From Mycolicibacterium aurum (GTDB lineage: Bacteria > Actinomycetota > Actinomycetes > Mycobacteriales > Mycobacteriaceae): a stretch of 64,000 bases of DNA. This document shows positions 35,772 through 45,356 of the stretch, in pieces; within the stretch, counting starts at the first letter, position 1; each line of letters begins with the position of its first letter. The notes under the pieces were generated by a model that ran no database searches, was not told the DNA's origin, and worked only from the letters and a program-made list of their open reading frames with translations. The stretch covers positions 2,232,001 through 2,296,000 of the forward strand of contig NZ_LR134356.1 of NCBI RefSeq assembly GCF_900637195.1, written 5' to 3'. Position numbers and translations under genes: made by a program.

Positions 35772-36979
35772 CCGAGACCGAGAACGCCTACCTGGTGGGA
35801 CTGCGCCTGGCGGGCAAGAAGGTCGTCGTGGTGGGCGGGGGGACCGTCGCCCAGCGGCGGCTGCCGTTGTTGGTCGCCAGCGGAGCCGATGTCCACGTGA
35901 TCACCAAGGCTGCGACCCAGACCGTCGAGGCCATCGACGGAATCACGTTGACCATGCGGGAGTTTCGGGACGGCGACCTCGAGGGCGCCTGGTACGCCAT
36001 CGCGGCCACCGACGACGCGGAGGTCAACGCGGCGATCGTCGCCGAGGCCGAGGCGCGCCGCATCTTCTGCGTGCGCGCCGACGTCGCGATCGAGGGGACC
36101 GCGGTCACCCCGGCCTCCTTCGACTACGAGGGGCTTGCCGTCGGTGTGCTGGCCGGCGGTGAGCATCGCCGGTCCGCGGGTATCCGGACGGCGATCCGCG
36201 AAGCGCTTGCGCAGGGTGTCATCGCCGCGGACAGCTCGCAGACCCCCGGCGTGGTGAAGGGAACCGTCGCACTGGTGGGCGGGGGACCGGGCGACCCGGA
36301 GTTGGTGACGGTGCGGGGACGCCGCTTTCTCGCGCACGCCGACGTCGTGGTCGCCGACCGGCTGGCCCCCCAGGAACTGCTCGCCGAGTTGTCACCGGAT
36401 GTCGAGGTAATCGACGCGGCGAAGATTCCGTACGGCCGGGCGATGGCGCAGGACGCGATCAACGAGGTGCTGATCGACCGGGCCAGAGAAGGCAAGTTCG
36501 TCGTACGGCTCAAGGGCGGGGATCCGTTCGTGTTCGCGCGCGGGTACGAAGAGGTCATCGCATGCGCCGAAGCCGGCATACCGGTGACTGTCGTGCCCGG
36601 TGTGACCAGCGCCATAGCGGTTCCTGCGCTGGCCGGCGTTCCCGTCACGCACCGCGGTCTGACCCATGAGTTCGTGGTGGTCAGCGGCCACTTGGCGCCG
36701 GACCACCCCGAATCGTTAGTGAATTGGGATGCGCTGGCGGCGATGAGCGGCACAATTGTGTTGCTCATGGCGGTCGAGCGGATCGAGCTGTTCGTCAAAG
36801 TGCTGCTGGCAGGCGGTCGACCTGCGGATACGCCGGTGCTCATCGTGCAGCACGGCACCATGTCATCCCAGCGGACTTTGCGTGCGACGCTTGCGGATGC
36901 GCCTGAACGGGTACGTTCCGACGGTATTCGGCCCCCGGCGATCATCGTGATCGGAGTTGTGGCGGGCTTCGGCGCTTAA
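35768..36979 (+). CDS. cysG: Fused precorrin-2 dehydrogenase / uroporphyrinogen-III C-methyltransferase
   Basis: Bifunctional enzyme of 403 residues at the branch to siroheme and cobalamin. The N-terminal CysG/Met8-type domain has the NAD motif VVVGGGTVAQRRL (about 20-32). From about residue 167 comes the SAM uroporphyrinogen-III methyltransferase: VALVGGGPGDPELVTVRG, VVRLKGGDPFVFARGYEE and GVTSAIAVPALAGVPVTHRG. The GTG overlaps the cobB stop. It matches Rv2847c and closes the cobalamin run. Confidence 0.92.
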   Translation: MTETENAYLVGLRLAGKKVVVVGGGTVAQRRLPLLVASGADVHVITKAATQTVEAIDGITLTMREFRDGDLEGAWYAIAATDDAEVNAAIVAEAEARRIFCVRADVAIEGTAVTPASFDYEGLAVGVLAGGEHRRSAGIRTAIREALAQGVIAADSSQTPGVVKGTVALVGGGPGDPELVTVRGRRFLAHADVVVADRLAPQELLAELSPDVEVIDAAKIPYGRAMAQDAINEVLIDRAREGKFVVRLKGGDPFVFARGYEEVIACAEAGIPVTVVPGVTSAIAVPALAGVPVTHRGLTHEFVVVSGHLAPDHPESLVNWDALAAMSGTIVLLMAVERIELFVKVLLAGGRPADTPVLIVQHGTMSSQRTLRATLADAPERVRSDGIRPPAIIVIGVVAGFGA

Positions 36980-37012
36980 AGGATTCTTAAGAGTACTGTA
37001 AGGTAACTCGTT

Positions 37013-38656
37013 ATGACGGCTCTCAACGATGCGGAGCGTGCCGCCATCCACGGTAATGCTGAAGGCAGGGGAAAACGGGGTTCGGACCGGGAATCGGTCG
37101 GGACCTCGGACCGGGCGCTGCCCGCCCGTGTTCCGGGTTCGGGTGACGCGGCAGGCGGCCGCGGGGGTGGTACGTCCCGACCGAGCAGGACTCCGGCGTG
37201 GATGCCGTCGCGACGTTTCATCGCCGCTGTGGTGGCGATCGGCGGGATGCAGCTGCTGGCCACGATGGACAGCACTGTCGCGATCGTGGCGCTGCCGAAG
37301 ATCCAGGACGAACTCAGCCTCTCCGATGCCGGCCGCAGCTGGGTGATCACCGCGTACGTCCTGACGTTCGGCGGCCTGATGCTCCTGGGCGGGCGGCTCG
37401 GTGACGTCATCGGGCGCAAGCGCACCTTCATCGTCGGTGTCGCGCTGTTCACCATCGCTTCCGTGCTGTGTGGTCTCGCCTGGAACGAGGCGACGCTGGT
37501 GACGGCTCGTCTGCTGCAGGGCGTCGGCGCGGCCATCGCGTCACCGACGGCTCTCGCGCTGATCGCGACCACATTCCCCAAGGGACCCGCACGCAATGCA
37601 GCCACCGCGATATTCGCGGCGATGACGGGCATCGGGTCGGTGCTGGGCCTGATCGTCGGCGGCGCGCTGACCGAGGTGTCCTGGCGCTGGGCGTTCCTGA
37701 TCAACGTCCCGATCGGGCTGCTGATGATCCACCTGGCCCGGCGAACGCTGCGCGAGACCAACCGTGAGCGGTTGAAGCTCGACGCCACCGGCGCCATCCT
37801 CGCCACGCTGGGCTGTACGGCCGCGGTGTTCGCGTTCTCGATGGGGCCCGAAGCGGGCTGGATGTCGCCGCTGACCCTCGGGTCGGGGGTGGCTGCGATC
37901 GCCGCCTTCATCGCATTCCTCTTCGTCGAGCGCACGGCCGAGAACCCCGTCGTCCCGTTCGACCTCTTCCACGACCGCAACCGTGTCGCCACGTTCGCAG
38001 CCATCTTCCTGGCCGGCGGAGTGATGTTCACGCTGACCGTGACCATCGGCCTGTACGTGCAGGACATCCTGGGCTACAGCGCGCTCAAGGCGGGCATCGG
38101 GTTCATCCCGTTCGTCGTCGCTCTCGGTATCGGGCTGGGTCTGTCCTCGGCGCTGGTGTCGAAGTATCCACCCCGGATCCTGGTGATCGGCGGCGGTGTC
38201 CTGGTGCTCGCCGCGATGCTCTACGGCTCCACGCTGGATGCCGGGATCCCCTACTTCCCGAACCTGGTTCTGCCCATCACCATCGGCGGCCTCGGCATCG
38301 GCATGATCGTGGTGCCGCTGACCGTCTCGGCGATCGCCGGGGTGGGCTTCGACCAGATCGGCCCCGTCTCGGCCATCGCGCTGATGCTGCAGAGTCTCGG
38401 CGGACCCGTCGTCCTGGCGATCATCCAGGCCGTCATCACGTCGCGCACGCTGTACCTCGGCGGCACCACCGGCCCGGTCAGCAACATGGACACCGCGCAG
38501 CTGCACGCGCTCGACCAGGGCTACTCCTACGGCCTGCTGTGGGTGGCGGCGGTCGCCATCATCGTCGGCGGTGCCGCGCTGTTCATCGGCTACACCGCTC
38601 AACAGGTGGCGCACGCGCAGGAGGTCAAGGAAGCGATCGACGCCGGCGAGCTCTAG
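37013..38656 (+). CDS. efpA: MFS multidrug exporter EfpA
   Basis: Major facilitator of the DHA2 (14-helix) group, 547 residues, inner membrane. A ~60-residue hydrophilic N-terminus precedes the first helix. LATMDSTVAIVALP (motif D1), GGRLGDVIGRKRTF (motif A) and ARLLQGVGAAIASPTALALIATTF (motif B/C region) are clear. Order upstream of proS matches Rv2846c. AAGG lies about 9 nt before the ATG, with a TACTGT hexamer 14 nt before it. A close paralogue follows directly downstream. Confidence 0.88.
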   Translation: MTALNDAERAAIHGNAEGRGKRGSDRESVGTSDRALPARVPGSGDAAGGRGGGTSRPSRTPAWMPSRRFIAAVVAIGGMQLLATMDSTVAIVALPKIQDELSLSDAGRSWVITAYVLTFGGLMLLGGRLGDVIGRKRTFIVGVALFTIASVLCGLAWNEATLVTARLLQGVGAAIASPTALALIATTFPKGPARNAATAIFAAMTGIGSVLGLIVGGALTEVSWRWAFLINVPIGLLMIHLARRTLRETNRERLKLDATGAILATLGCTAAVFAFSMGPEAGWMSPLTLGSGVAAIAAFIAFLFVERTAENPVVPFDLFHDRNRVATFAAIFLAGGVMFTLTVTIGLYVQDILGYSALKAGIGFIPFVVALGIGLGLSSALVSKYPPRILVIGGGVLVLAAMLYGSTLDAGIPYFPNLVLPITIGGLGIGMIVVPLTVSAIAGVGFDQIGPVSAIALMLQSLGGPVVLAIIQAVITSRTLYLGGTTGPVSNMDTAQLHALDQGYSYGLLWVAAVAIIVGGAALFIGYTAQQVAHAQEVKEAIDAGEL

Positions 38657-38665
38657 CAGAGCCGG

Positions 38666-38682
38666 GCTGACCGTAGGTCAGC
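38666..38682 (+). terminator. Tight stem-loop between the two EfpA paralogues
   Basis: GCTGACC-GTA-GGTCAGC, a perfect 7-bp stem with a 3-nt loop, lies 9 nt after the efpA stop. It could end the efpA message or act as an operator ahead of the second exporter gene, whose ATG is 36 nt further on. Confidence 0.45.
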
Positions 38683-38718
38683 GCGCGTGATCGACCCCGC
38701 TCGGTAGGGTGGCTCACC

Positions 38719-40209
38719 ATGTCGTCCGGGCCGTCTGACCCCCAGCCGGCGCCGCTGTCGAAATCCGTGCTCGGCATCGCGATCATCGCGATCACCGGCA
38801 TGCAGCTGATGTCCACGCTCGACGGCACCATCGTGATCGTGGCGCTGCCCCGGATGCAGGCCGAGCTGGACCTCTCCGATGCCGGCAAGAGCTGGGTCAT
38901 CACCGCCTATGTGCTGGCGTTCGGCGGTCTGCTCTTGCTCGGCGGCCGCATCGGTGACGCGATCGGGCACAAGCGGGCGTTCCTGTCGGGTGTCGGTGTC
39001 TTCACCCTCGCGTCGCTGGTGTGCGGTCTGGCCACCGACGAGGCCACCCTGGTGGTCGCACGCGCCGTGCAGGGCGTCGGTGCGGCGGTGTCCGCGCCCA
39101 CCGGGCTGGCGCTCATCGCAACCACGTACGCGGTGGGCCAGCCGCGGAACCGCGCCCTGGCGGTCTCGGCGGCCATGCAGGCCACCGGTTCGGTGCTCGG
39201 CCTCGTCCTCGGCGGAGCGCTGACCGTCGTGTCGTGGCGGCTGGCGTTTCTCATCAACGTCCCGATCGGCATCGCGATCATCGTCATCGCGATGTTGCGG
39301 CTCGCCGAGACGCACCACGAACGGCTCAAGCTCGACGTCACCGGCGCGCTGTTGGCGACGCTGGGCTGCACGTCAGCGGTTCTGGTGTTCACGCAGGGTC
39401 CGGCACGCGGCTGGACGGACCCGCTCGTGATCGGCGCGGGCGCCGCCTCCGCGGCACTGTTCGTCGGGTTCTTCGTCGTCGAGCGCTCCGCCGACCACCC
39501 CATCGTGCCGCTGTCGGTGTTCGACAATCGCAACCGGGTGGCGACGTTCATCTCGCTGTTCCTGGCCGGCGGCGTGATGCTGAGCGCAACGGTGATGATC
39601 GGTCTCTACGTCCAGGACGTGATGGGCTACTCCGCGTTGAAGGCAGGGGTCTGCTTCATCCCGTTCGCCTTGGCGCTCGGTGCGGGCACGATCGTCGCGG
39701 CGCGCGTCGCCCCGCACGTCGCCCCTCGGTGGGTGATCCTCGGTGCGGGGCTGCTGGTGCCGATCGCGATGGTGTACGGCTCCACGCTCAACCGCGGCGT
39801 CCCGTACTTCCCGGATCTGATCGCGCCCCTGGTGCTCGGCGGGTTCGGCATCGGGGTGATCTCGGTGATCCTGCCGCTGTGTGCGGTGGCCGACGTCGGC
39901 CCGCGGGAGATCGGCCCGGTCTCGTCCATCACGCTGATGGTGCAGAACCTCGGCGGTCCGGTGGTGCTGGTCGTCATCCAGGCTGTGCAGGTCTCACGGA
40001 CCCTGTACGTCGGCGGGACCACCGGCCCGGTCAACGACATGACGTCGGCCCAGCTCGACGCCCTCGATGCCGGCTACACGTACTCGTTGCTGTGGGTTGC
40101 GGGGGTCTCCGTCCTGGTGGGCGCCGCCGCGCTGTTCATCGGGTTCACCGCACGCCAGATCGCGACGGCACAGCACAATCGCGAAGCGGTCGAGGCGGGC
40201 GAGCTCTAG
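38719..40209 (+). CDS. Second EfpA-like MFS exporter (tandem paralogue)
   Basis: DHA2-type major facilitator of 496 residues. It aligns with EfpA along its whole length by eye: [52 protein letters not shown], and an almost identical C-terminal half with [10 protein letters not shown] and the final AGEL. It lacks the long N-terminal extension, and motif A reads GHKR instead of GRKR. I recall only one efpA at this position in M. tuberculosis, so this looks like a local duplication. The substrate is unknown. Confidence 0.85.
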   Translation: MSSGPSDPQPAPLSKSVLGIAIIAITGMQLMSTLDGTIVIVALPRMQAELDLSDAGKSWVITAYVLAFGGLLLLGGRIGDAIGHKRAFLSGVGVFTLASLVCGLATDEATLVVARAVQGVGAAVSAPTGLALIATTYAVGQPRNRALAVSAAMQATGSVLGLVLGGALTVVSWRLAFLINVPIGIAIIVIAMLRLAETHHERLKLDVTGALLATLGCTSAVLVFTQGPARGWTDPLVIGAGAASAALFVGFFVVERSADHPIVPLSVFDNRNRVATFISLFLAGGVMLSATVMIGLYVQDVMGYSALKAGVCFIPFALALGAGTIVAARVAPHVAPRWVILGAGLLVPIAMVYGSTLNRGVPYFPDLIAPLVLGGFGIGVISVILPLCAVADVGPREIGPVSSITLMVQNLGGPVVLVVIQAVQVSRTLYVGGTTGPVNDMTSAQLDALDAGYTYSLLWVAGVSVLVGAAALFIGFTARQIATAQHNREAVEAGEL

Positions 40210-40282
40210 CCGGATTCCGCCGGGGCAGCAGCGCAGCGACTGGGGGAAAAAGTACTCGGCGCAGTCAGTAAGGTTGTCGGCT

Positions 40283-42034
40283 GTGATCACCCGCATGTCC
40301 GAGCTGTTCCTGCGCACGCTGCGCGACGACCCGGCCGACGCCGAAGTGCCGAGCCACAAGCTGCTCATCCGAGCCGGCTACGTCCGCCCCGTGGGACCCG
40401 GGTTGTACAGCTGGCTGCCGCTGGGGCTTCGGGTGTTCCGCAAGATCGAGCAGGTCATCCGGGATGAGATGAATGCCATCGGCGGGCAGGAGATCTTGCT
40501 GCCCGCGCTGCTGCCGCGGGCACCGTACGAGACGACCAACCGGTGGACGGAGTACGGGGACACCCTGTTCCGCCTGAAGGATCGGCGCGGCAACGACTAT
40601 CTCCTCGGCCCGACCCACGAAGAGATCTTCACGATGACGGTCAAAGGGGAGTACAGCTCGTACAAGGATTTCCCGTTGCGGCTGTACCAGATTCAGACCA
40701 AGTACCGCGACGAGGCACGGCCCCGCGCCGGCATCCTGCGCGGGCGCGAGTTCGTGATGAAGGACTCGTACTCGTTCGACGTCGACGAGGACGGACTCAA
40801 GAAGGCCTATCACGCGCATCGTGAGGCCTACCAGCGGATCTTCGCGCGACTCGGGGTGCGCTACGTCATCGTGTCGGCAGTCTCGGGCGCCATGGGCGGC
40901 AGCGCCTCCGAGGAATTCCTGGCCGAGAGCGAGGTCGGTGAAGACACCTTCGTCCGGTCTCTGAAATCGGGCTACGCCGCGAACGTCGAGGCCGTGATCA
41001 CGACGCCGCCCGCGCCGATCCCGTTCGACGGCCTGCCCGAAGCCGTCGTCCACGAGACCGGCGACACCCCCACCATCTCGACCCTTGTCGAGTGGGCCAA
41101 CGGCGCCGGTCTAGGCCGTCAGGTCACCGCCGCCGACACCCTGAAGAACGTGCTGCTCAAGGTGCGGATGCCGGGCGGGGACTGGGAGCTGCTCGCAGTC
41201 GGCGTGCCCGGCGATCGGGAGGTCGACGACAAGCGACTCGGCGCCGCACTGGAACCGGCCGAGTACGCGATGATCGATGACGCCGACTTCGCGAAGTACC
41301 CGTTCCTCAAGAAGGGGTACATCGGTCCGAAAGGACTGCTGGCCAACGGAGTTCGATACCTCGTCGATCCGCGGATCGTCGACGGTACGGCGTGGATCAC
41401 CGGCGCCGACGAGGTCGGCAAGCACGTCGTCGACCTCGTCGCGGGTCGCGACTTCACCCCCGACGGCACGATCGAGGCGGCCGAGGTGCGCGATGGTGAC
41501 CCGTCGCCGGACGGCAGCGGCCCGCTGACATCGGCACGGGGCATCGAGATCGGCCACATCTTCCAGCTGGGTCAGAAATACGCGGACGCCTTCACCGCCG
41601 ACGTGCTCGGTGAGGACGGGAAGCCGGTGCGACTGACCATGGGCTCCTACGGAATCGGAGTGTCGCGCATGGTGGCGGTCATCGCCGAGCAGCAGCACGA
41701 CGAACTCGGACTGCGGTGGCCCGCGGCAGTGTCGCCATTCGACGTGCACGTCGTGATCGCCAACAAGGACGACGATGCCCGCACCGGTGCCACCGAGCTG
41801 GTCGCCGATCTCGACCGCCTCGGCGTCGACGTGTTGTTCGACGACCGGAAGGCCTCTCCCGGGGTGAAGTTCAAGGACGCCGAACTTCTCGGTGTGCCGT
41901 GGATCGTCGTGGTCGGCCGCGGCTGGGCCGACGGTGTGGTCGAGTTGCGCAACAGGATCAGCGGGGACAAGCAGGAGGTCCCGGCGGACGGTGCGGCGGC
42001 GGCGATCAGCGCCGCGATCACAGCGGCACGCTGA
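40283..42034 (+). CDS. proS: Prolyl-tRNA synthetase
   Basis: Class II aminoacyl-tRNA synthetase of 583 residues that charges tRNA-Pro. The start GTG gives [27 protein letters not shown], the mycobacterial ProRS N-terminus. Motif 2 ([26 protein letters not shown]) and motif 3 ([18 protein letters not shown]) are intact. The region between about 220 and 390 is the INS editing domain of bacterial-type ProRS. Matches Rv2845c. It converges on the DUF4439 gene with 3 nt between stops. Confidence 0.95.
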   Translation: MITRMSELFLRTLRDDPADAEVPSHKLLIRAGYVRPVGPGLYSWLPLGLRVFRKIEQVIRDEMNAIGGQEILLPALLPRAPYETTNRWTEYGDTLFRLKDRRGNDYLLGPTHEEIFTMTVKGEYSSYKDFPLRLYQIQTKYRDEARPRAGILRGREFVMKDSYSFDVDEDGLKKAYHAHREAYQRIFARLGVRYVIVSAVSGAMGGSASEEFLAESEVGEDTFVRSLKSGYAANVEAVITTPPAPIPFDGLPEAVVHETGDTPTISTLVEWANGAGLGRQVTAADTLKNVLLKVRMPGGDWELLAVGVPGDREVDDKRLGAALEPAEYAMIDDADFAKYPFLKKGYIGPKGLLANGVRYLVDPRIVDGTAWITGADEVGKHVVDLVAGRDFTPDGTIEAAEVRDGDPSPDGSGPLTSARGIEIGHIFQLGQKYADAFTADVLGEDGKPVRLTMGSYGIGVSRMVAVIAEQQHDELGLRWPAAVSPFDVHVVIANKDDDARTGATELVADLDRLGVDVLFDDRKASPGVKFKDAELLGVPWIVVVGRGWADGVVELRNRISGDKQEVPADGAAAAISAAITAAR

Positions 42035-42037
42035 CGG

Positions 42038-42523
42038 CTACTGCTCGGCGCCGCCGGGGAACGCCACGGTCACCGAGTTGTCGCCGCGGACGCTGCGCCA
42101 CTGTGCAGCCGTCACGGCGCATTCCGTTAGTGCAGTGACTCCGAACGCCCGCACGGTCTGGTCTGCGGCCTGCTCGACGACGGCCCGCCATGCGGTCGCC
42201 GCGTCCTCCTCCATCCGCACCGCGAGGTTGGTCGCCTCCGGCGGCGTGTCGACCTCACTGGGCAGTTGGTATCCCGCCTCGGGCAGCGGAGCGTCGACTC
42301 CCTCGTCGGCGAGCAGCGCGATGGCCGCCTCGCGCCGAGCCCGGTGCTCGGCCATCGCGGCGGCGACCAGATAGTTGACGTCCGGCACGGAGTGCGCCGA
42401 CACCACCCCGTACGCGTAGATCGTGGCGTGCTCGGTCGCGACCGCGTCGAACAGCGCGCCTGCGGACGTGTCGTCGGGCCGGGTCGGCGTCGCGTCGTCG
42501 GGCGACGGCGACGGGCTGGTCAT
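42038..42523 (-). CDS. Ferritin-like DUF4439 protein
   Basis: Mainly alpha-helical protein of 161 residues. After a Ser/Pro/Asp-rich N-terminus comes a ferritin-like bundle (ALFDAVATEHATIYAYGVVSAHS; AAMAEHRARREAAIALL), the pattern annotated as DUF4439. It corresponds in position to Rv2844. Its ATG overlaps the stop of the lipoprotein gene by 4 nt, so they form a two-gene operon. The frame continues upstream through the lipoprotein gene region, but that part has no domain and is disregarded. No function is known. Confidence 0.75.
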   Translation of the reverse strand: MTSPSPSPDDATPTRPDDTSAGALFDAVATEHATIYAYGVVSAHSVPDVNYLVAAAMAEHRARREAAIALLADEGVDAPLPEAGYQLPSEVDTPPEATNLAVRMEEDAATAWRAVVEQAADQTVRAFGVTALTECAVTAAQWRSVRGDNSVTVAFPGGAEQ

Positions 42524-43050
42524 TGCCGGTCTCCGGACGCCAGCGCGACGGTGTAGGCCGCCGTGCAGGACGCGGCGATCGACGCCAGTAACCCGGCCCG
42601 GTAACCGGAGAGCGCGCCGGCGGCCTGCGTGGCGCTGTCCGCAGAGGTGCGCAGCGCCCCGACCACGTCGTCCGCGGACGCCGCAGCAGCAGTTGTCGAG
42701 GACGGCGACGCCGAGGTCGTGGTGGTGGTGGTCGTCGTGGTCGTCGTCGGTGCGGCGTGGCCGGTCATCCGCACGATCTCCTCGGCGAGCGCCTCCGCGT
42801 GCGCGGAACGCTGGGCGGCCACGTCGGTGAGTACGTCGGCGAGCCTGCCCCGGGCGGTCGCCGCGACGTCGGAGGCCAGCCGGCTGTCGGATCGCGCCCG
42901 GTCCAGCGCAGTGGTGAGATCGTCGAGGTCGGGGGGAGGGGGCGGCGTACCGCAGGCCGCCGCCGTTGCTCCGAGCGCCGCCAGCGCGGCAGCACCGACA
43001 AGAACGCGTCGACGGCTTACGGTCGGCGGTCGGCTCGGCACGTGCCACAT
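42520..43050 (-). CDS. Predicted Tat/lipoprotein with poly-Thr linker
   Basis: Exported protein of 176 residues. The N-terminus [23 protein letters not shown] combines an Arg-rich (possibly twin-arginine) signal with a lipobox ending at Cys about 33. A helical segment (about 40-92) is followed by a low-complexity linker with eleven consecutive Thr and a second helical part. It corresponds to Rv2843 by position. The poly-Thr run derives from a GTG/GTC microsatellite on the plus strand. The start is uncertain (an internal GTG is possible). Function unknown; likely acts with the DUF4439 protein. Confidence 0.7.
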   Translation of the reverse strand: MWHVPSRPPTVSRRRVLVGAAALAALGATAAACGTPPPPPDLDDLTTALDRARSDSRLASDVAATARGRLADVLTDVAAQRSAHAEALAEEIVRMTGHAAPTTTTTTTTTTTSASPSSTTAAAASADDVVGALRTSADSATQAAGALSGYRAGLLASIAASCTAAYTVALASGDRQ

Positions 43051-43217
43051 CCTGCCACCCCGCTGCCCACGGGTGGGGAGCCGAGTTGGCCGCGGGCCGC
43101 CGGTCGTGCGTGCTTTTCGTCATTTGTGCGTCCGGCGCTGGCGTATCGTGGGTGAGCGGATTCGCAGGAGCCTTCCCTGCGTAACGTGTCCGGACAACTC
43201 AAGACGAGGAGCTCGCC

Positions 43218-43748
43218 GTGGCGGAGCGGTCTGCGGGATTACCGTCGCAACAACAGGTAATCGAACTGCTCGATGCCGAGTTCGCGCGCGCCGGATACGA
43301 CATCGAGGACGTGCGCATCGACACCGCGACCCGTCCGCCGCGCATCACGGTGATCGCCGACGGCGACGACGGTCTGGATCTCGACACCATCGCCGAGCTG
43401 TCCCGAGCCGCCTCGGAGGTGCTCGACGAGGTGGACTCCGCCCCCTACGTGCTGGAGGTCACCTCACCCGGTGTGGATCGCCCTCTCACGTCAGAAAAGC
43501 ACTACCGGCGGTCCCAGGGCCGGCTGGCCGAGATGTCGCTGGCGGACGGTTCCGTGGTGACCGGTCGCATCGGAGCCGTGCGGGACGGCACCGTCGACCT
43601 CGTCGTGAAGCAGGTCAAGAAGGGACCCGCGGTCCGCGAGATCGCTCTCGACACGATTACCAAAGCTGTTGTCCAGGTGGAGTTTTCGCCACCGAGCTCA
43701 CGTGAGTTGGAGCTGGCCGGCGTCTCCGGAGAGGAAACCTCAGCATGA
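43218..43748 (+). CDS. rimP: Ribosome maturation factor RimP
   Basis: Cytosolic protein of 176 residues needed for 30S subunit maturation. The N-terminal domain ([20 protein letters not shown]) and the family signature [20 protein letters not shown] (about 75-94) are clear, followed by an Sm-like C-terminal domain. GAGGAGC precedes the GTG. It heads the rimP-nusA-ylxR-infB-rbfA order and overlaps nusA (ATGA). Matches Rv2842c. Confidence 0.93.
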   Translation: MAERSAGLPSQQQVIELLDAEFARAGYDIEDVRIDTATRPPRITVIADGDDGLDLDTIAELSRAASEVLDEVDSAPYVLEVTSPGVDRPLTSEKHYRRSQGRLAEMSLADGSVVTGRIGAVRDGTVDLVVKQVKKGPAVREIALDTITKAVVQVEFSPPSSRELELAGVSGEETSA

Positions 43749-44824
43749 ACATCGACATGGCGGCCCTGCACGCGATCGAAGCGGACAAGGGAATCACCGT
43801 CGACGTTGTGGTCGACACCATCAAATCGGCTCTGCTGACGGCATACCGGCACACCGAGGGCCACGAGGCCGACGCCCGCATCGACATCGATCGCAAGACG
43901 GGCATCGTCAAGGTGCTGGCCCGGCAGACCGACGAGGACGGCAACGTCGTCCACGAATGGGACGACACCCCAGAGGGTTTCGGCCGTATCGCAGCGACCA
44001 CCGCGCGCCAGGTCATCCTGCAACGGCTGCGCGATGCCGAGAACGAGAAGAATTACGGGGAGTTCTCCGCCCGCGAGGGGGACATCGTCGCCGGCGTCAT
44101 CCAACGTGACGCCCGCGCGAATGCCCGCGGCCTGGTGGTGGTGCGGATCGGCAGCGAGACCAAGGGATCCGAAGGCGTCATCCCGTCCGCCGAGCAGGTA
44201 CCCGGTGAGCGGTACGAACACGGCGACCGGCTGCGCTGCTACGTCGTCGGCGTCTCGCGCGGTGCCAGGGAGCCCCTGATCACCCTGTCGCGAACGCATC
44301 CCAATCTGGTGCGCAAGCTGTTCTCGCTGGAGGTGCCCGAGATCGCCGACGGATCAGTCGAGATCGTGGCGGTGGCCAGGGAGGCGGGCCATCGATCCAA
44401 GATCGCCGTCACCACCAGGGCTCCCGGCTTGAACGCCAAGGGGGCCTGCATCGGGCCGATGGGACAGCGCGTGCGCAACGTGATGAGCGAGCTGTCGGGC
44501 GAGAAGATCGACATCATCGACTACGACGAGGACCCGGCACGATTCGTGGCGAATGCGCTCTCCCCGGCCAAGGTGGTGTCGGTGACGGTGATCGACGAGG
44601 CGGCGCGGGCGGCGCGGGTGATCGTGCCCGACTTCCAGCTGTCCCTGGCGATCGGCAAGGAAGGGCAGAACGCCCGTCTCGCGGCGCGCCTTACCGGCTG
44701 GCGCATCGACATCCGCAGCGACGACGCGCCCGCCGACGGAGCCGGCGGACCGAATTCGGCAGGCCACGCCGAGCGCCATGCACCGCGTCCCGATGCCTCG
44801 CGCGGTGCGGGGGACGGACACTGA
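43745..44824 (+). CDS. nusA: Transcription termination/antitermination factor NusA
   Basis: RNA-polymerase-binding elongation factor of 359 residues: NusA N-terminal domain (to about 105), S1 domain (about 110-185, [11 protein letters not shown]) and two KH domains ([56 protein letters not shown]). The short actinobacterial form ends soon after KH2 in a His/Arg/Ala-rich tail, with no acidic repeats. It overlaps rimP. Matches Rv2841c. Confidence 0.95.
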   Translation: MNIDMAALHAIEADKGITVDVVVDTIKSALLTAYRHTEGHEADARIDIDRKTGIVKVLARQTDEDGNVVHEWDDTPEGFGRIAATTARQVILQRLRDAENEKNYGEFSAREGDIVAGVIQRDARANARGLVVVRIGSETKGSEGVIPSAEQVPGERYEHGDRLRCYVVGVSRGAREPLITLSRTHPNLVRKLFSLEVPEIADGSVEIVAVAREAGHRSKIAVTTRAPGLNAKGACIGPMGQRVRNVMSELSGEKIDIIDYDEDPARFVANALSPAKVVSVTVIDEAARAARVIVPDFQLSLAIGKEGQNARLAARLTGWRIDIRSDDAPADGAGGPNSAGHAERHAPRPDASRGAGDGH

Positions 44825-44880
44825 CCGGCAGCGCGGATTCGGTTTGCGCACCGGTTTTCTTCTCCTGGCTGCGGTGACGG

Positions 44881-44886
44881 TAGACT
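44881..44886 (+). promoter_or_regulatory. -10 element giving a probable leaderless ylxR transcript
   Basis: TAGACT fits the mycobacterial TANNNT -10 consensus and lies 5 nt before the GTG chosen for the YlxR gene, so transcription would start at or next to the start codon. No ribosome-binding site is seen there, which fits a leaderless mRNA. Confidence 0.45.
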
Positions 44887-44891
44887 CAGCT

Positions 44892-45254
44892 GTGGTCCAG
44901 CGCGAGACATCGGCTCGGACGCAGAGAAGCACCTTCCCGCCTTCGGGTGGACCGGTTCGGACCTGCATCGGATGTCGTAAACGAGAGCTGGCCGTCGAAC
45001 TGCTCAGGGTGGTCGCTGTCGACGGGGAGAGCGGAACTGGGAATTGCTCCAGTGCCGTGATCGTTGACACAGCGAGAAGCCTGCCGGGGCGAGGTGCGTG
45101 GCTGCACCCCGATCCGGTCTGCCTGCAGGCAGCGGTTCGCCGGCGGGCATTCGGCCGAGCGTTACGGATCGCCGGTTCACCGGATATCACCGCGGTGTCA
45201 AAGCATCTCCCCGATGGGGAAGTGTCCGACGCACCCGGCCAAGAGAACAGGTAA
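44892..45254 (+). CDS. YlxR (DUF448) RNA-binding protein
   Basis: Small basic protein of 120 residues. The core [23 protein letters not shown] is the YlxR signature, and [27 protein letters not shown] completes the nucleic-acid-binding fold. It lies between nusA and infB as in most bacteria and matches Rv2840c. No Shine-Dalgarno precedes the GTG, but a -10-like TAGACT sits 5 nt upstream, suggesting leaderless translation. An upstream extension of the frame overlaps nusA and is unlikely to be used. Confidence 0.8.
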   Translation: MVQRETSARTQRSTFPPSGGPVRTCIGCRKRELAVELLRVVAVDGESGTGNCSSAVIVDTARSLPGRGAWLHPDPVCLQAAVRRRAFGRALRIAGSPDITAVSKHLPDGEVSDAPGQENR

Positions 45255-45356
45255 GCGAAAAACATGAGCACACCGTGAAGTCCCGATGACCATGCGTCAT
45301 AGCTAACCCGAGGCACGGCGCCAACCACCGCTGTTGCCTCCTAGACAGGAGATGTA

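Noticed and set aside
42716..42750. GTG/GTC microsatellite as a CRISPR-like or regulatory repeat
   Set aside because: It encodes the poly-Thr linker of the minus-strand lipoprotein and has no spacer structure.
42038..43123. 361-codon fused frame for the DUF4439 gene
   Set aside because: The 5' two-thirds overlap the lipoprotein gene in another frame and have no domain; the downstream ATG with a 4-nt overlap gives the complete ferritin-like domain.
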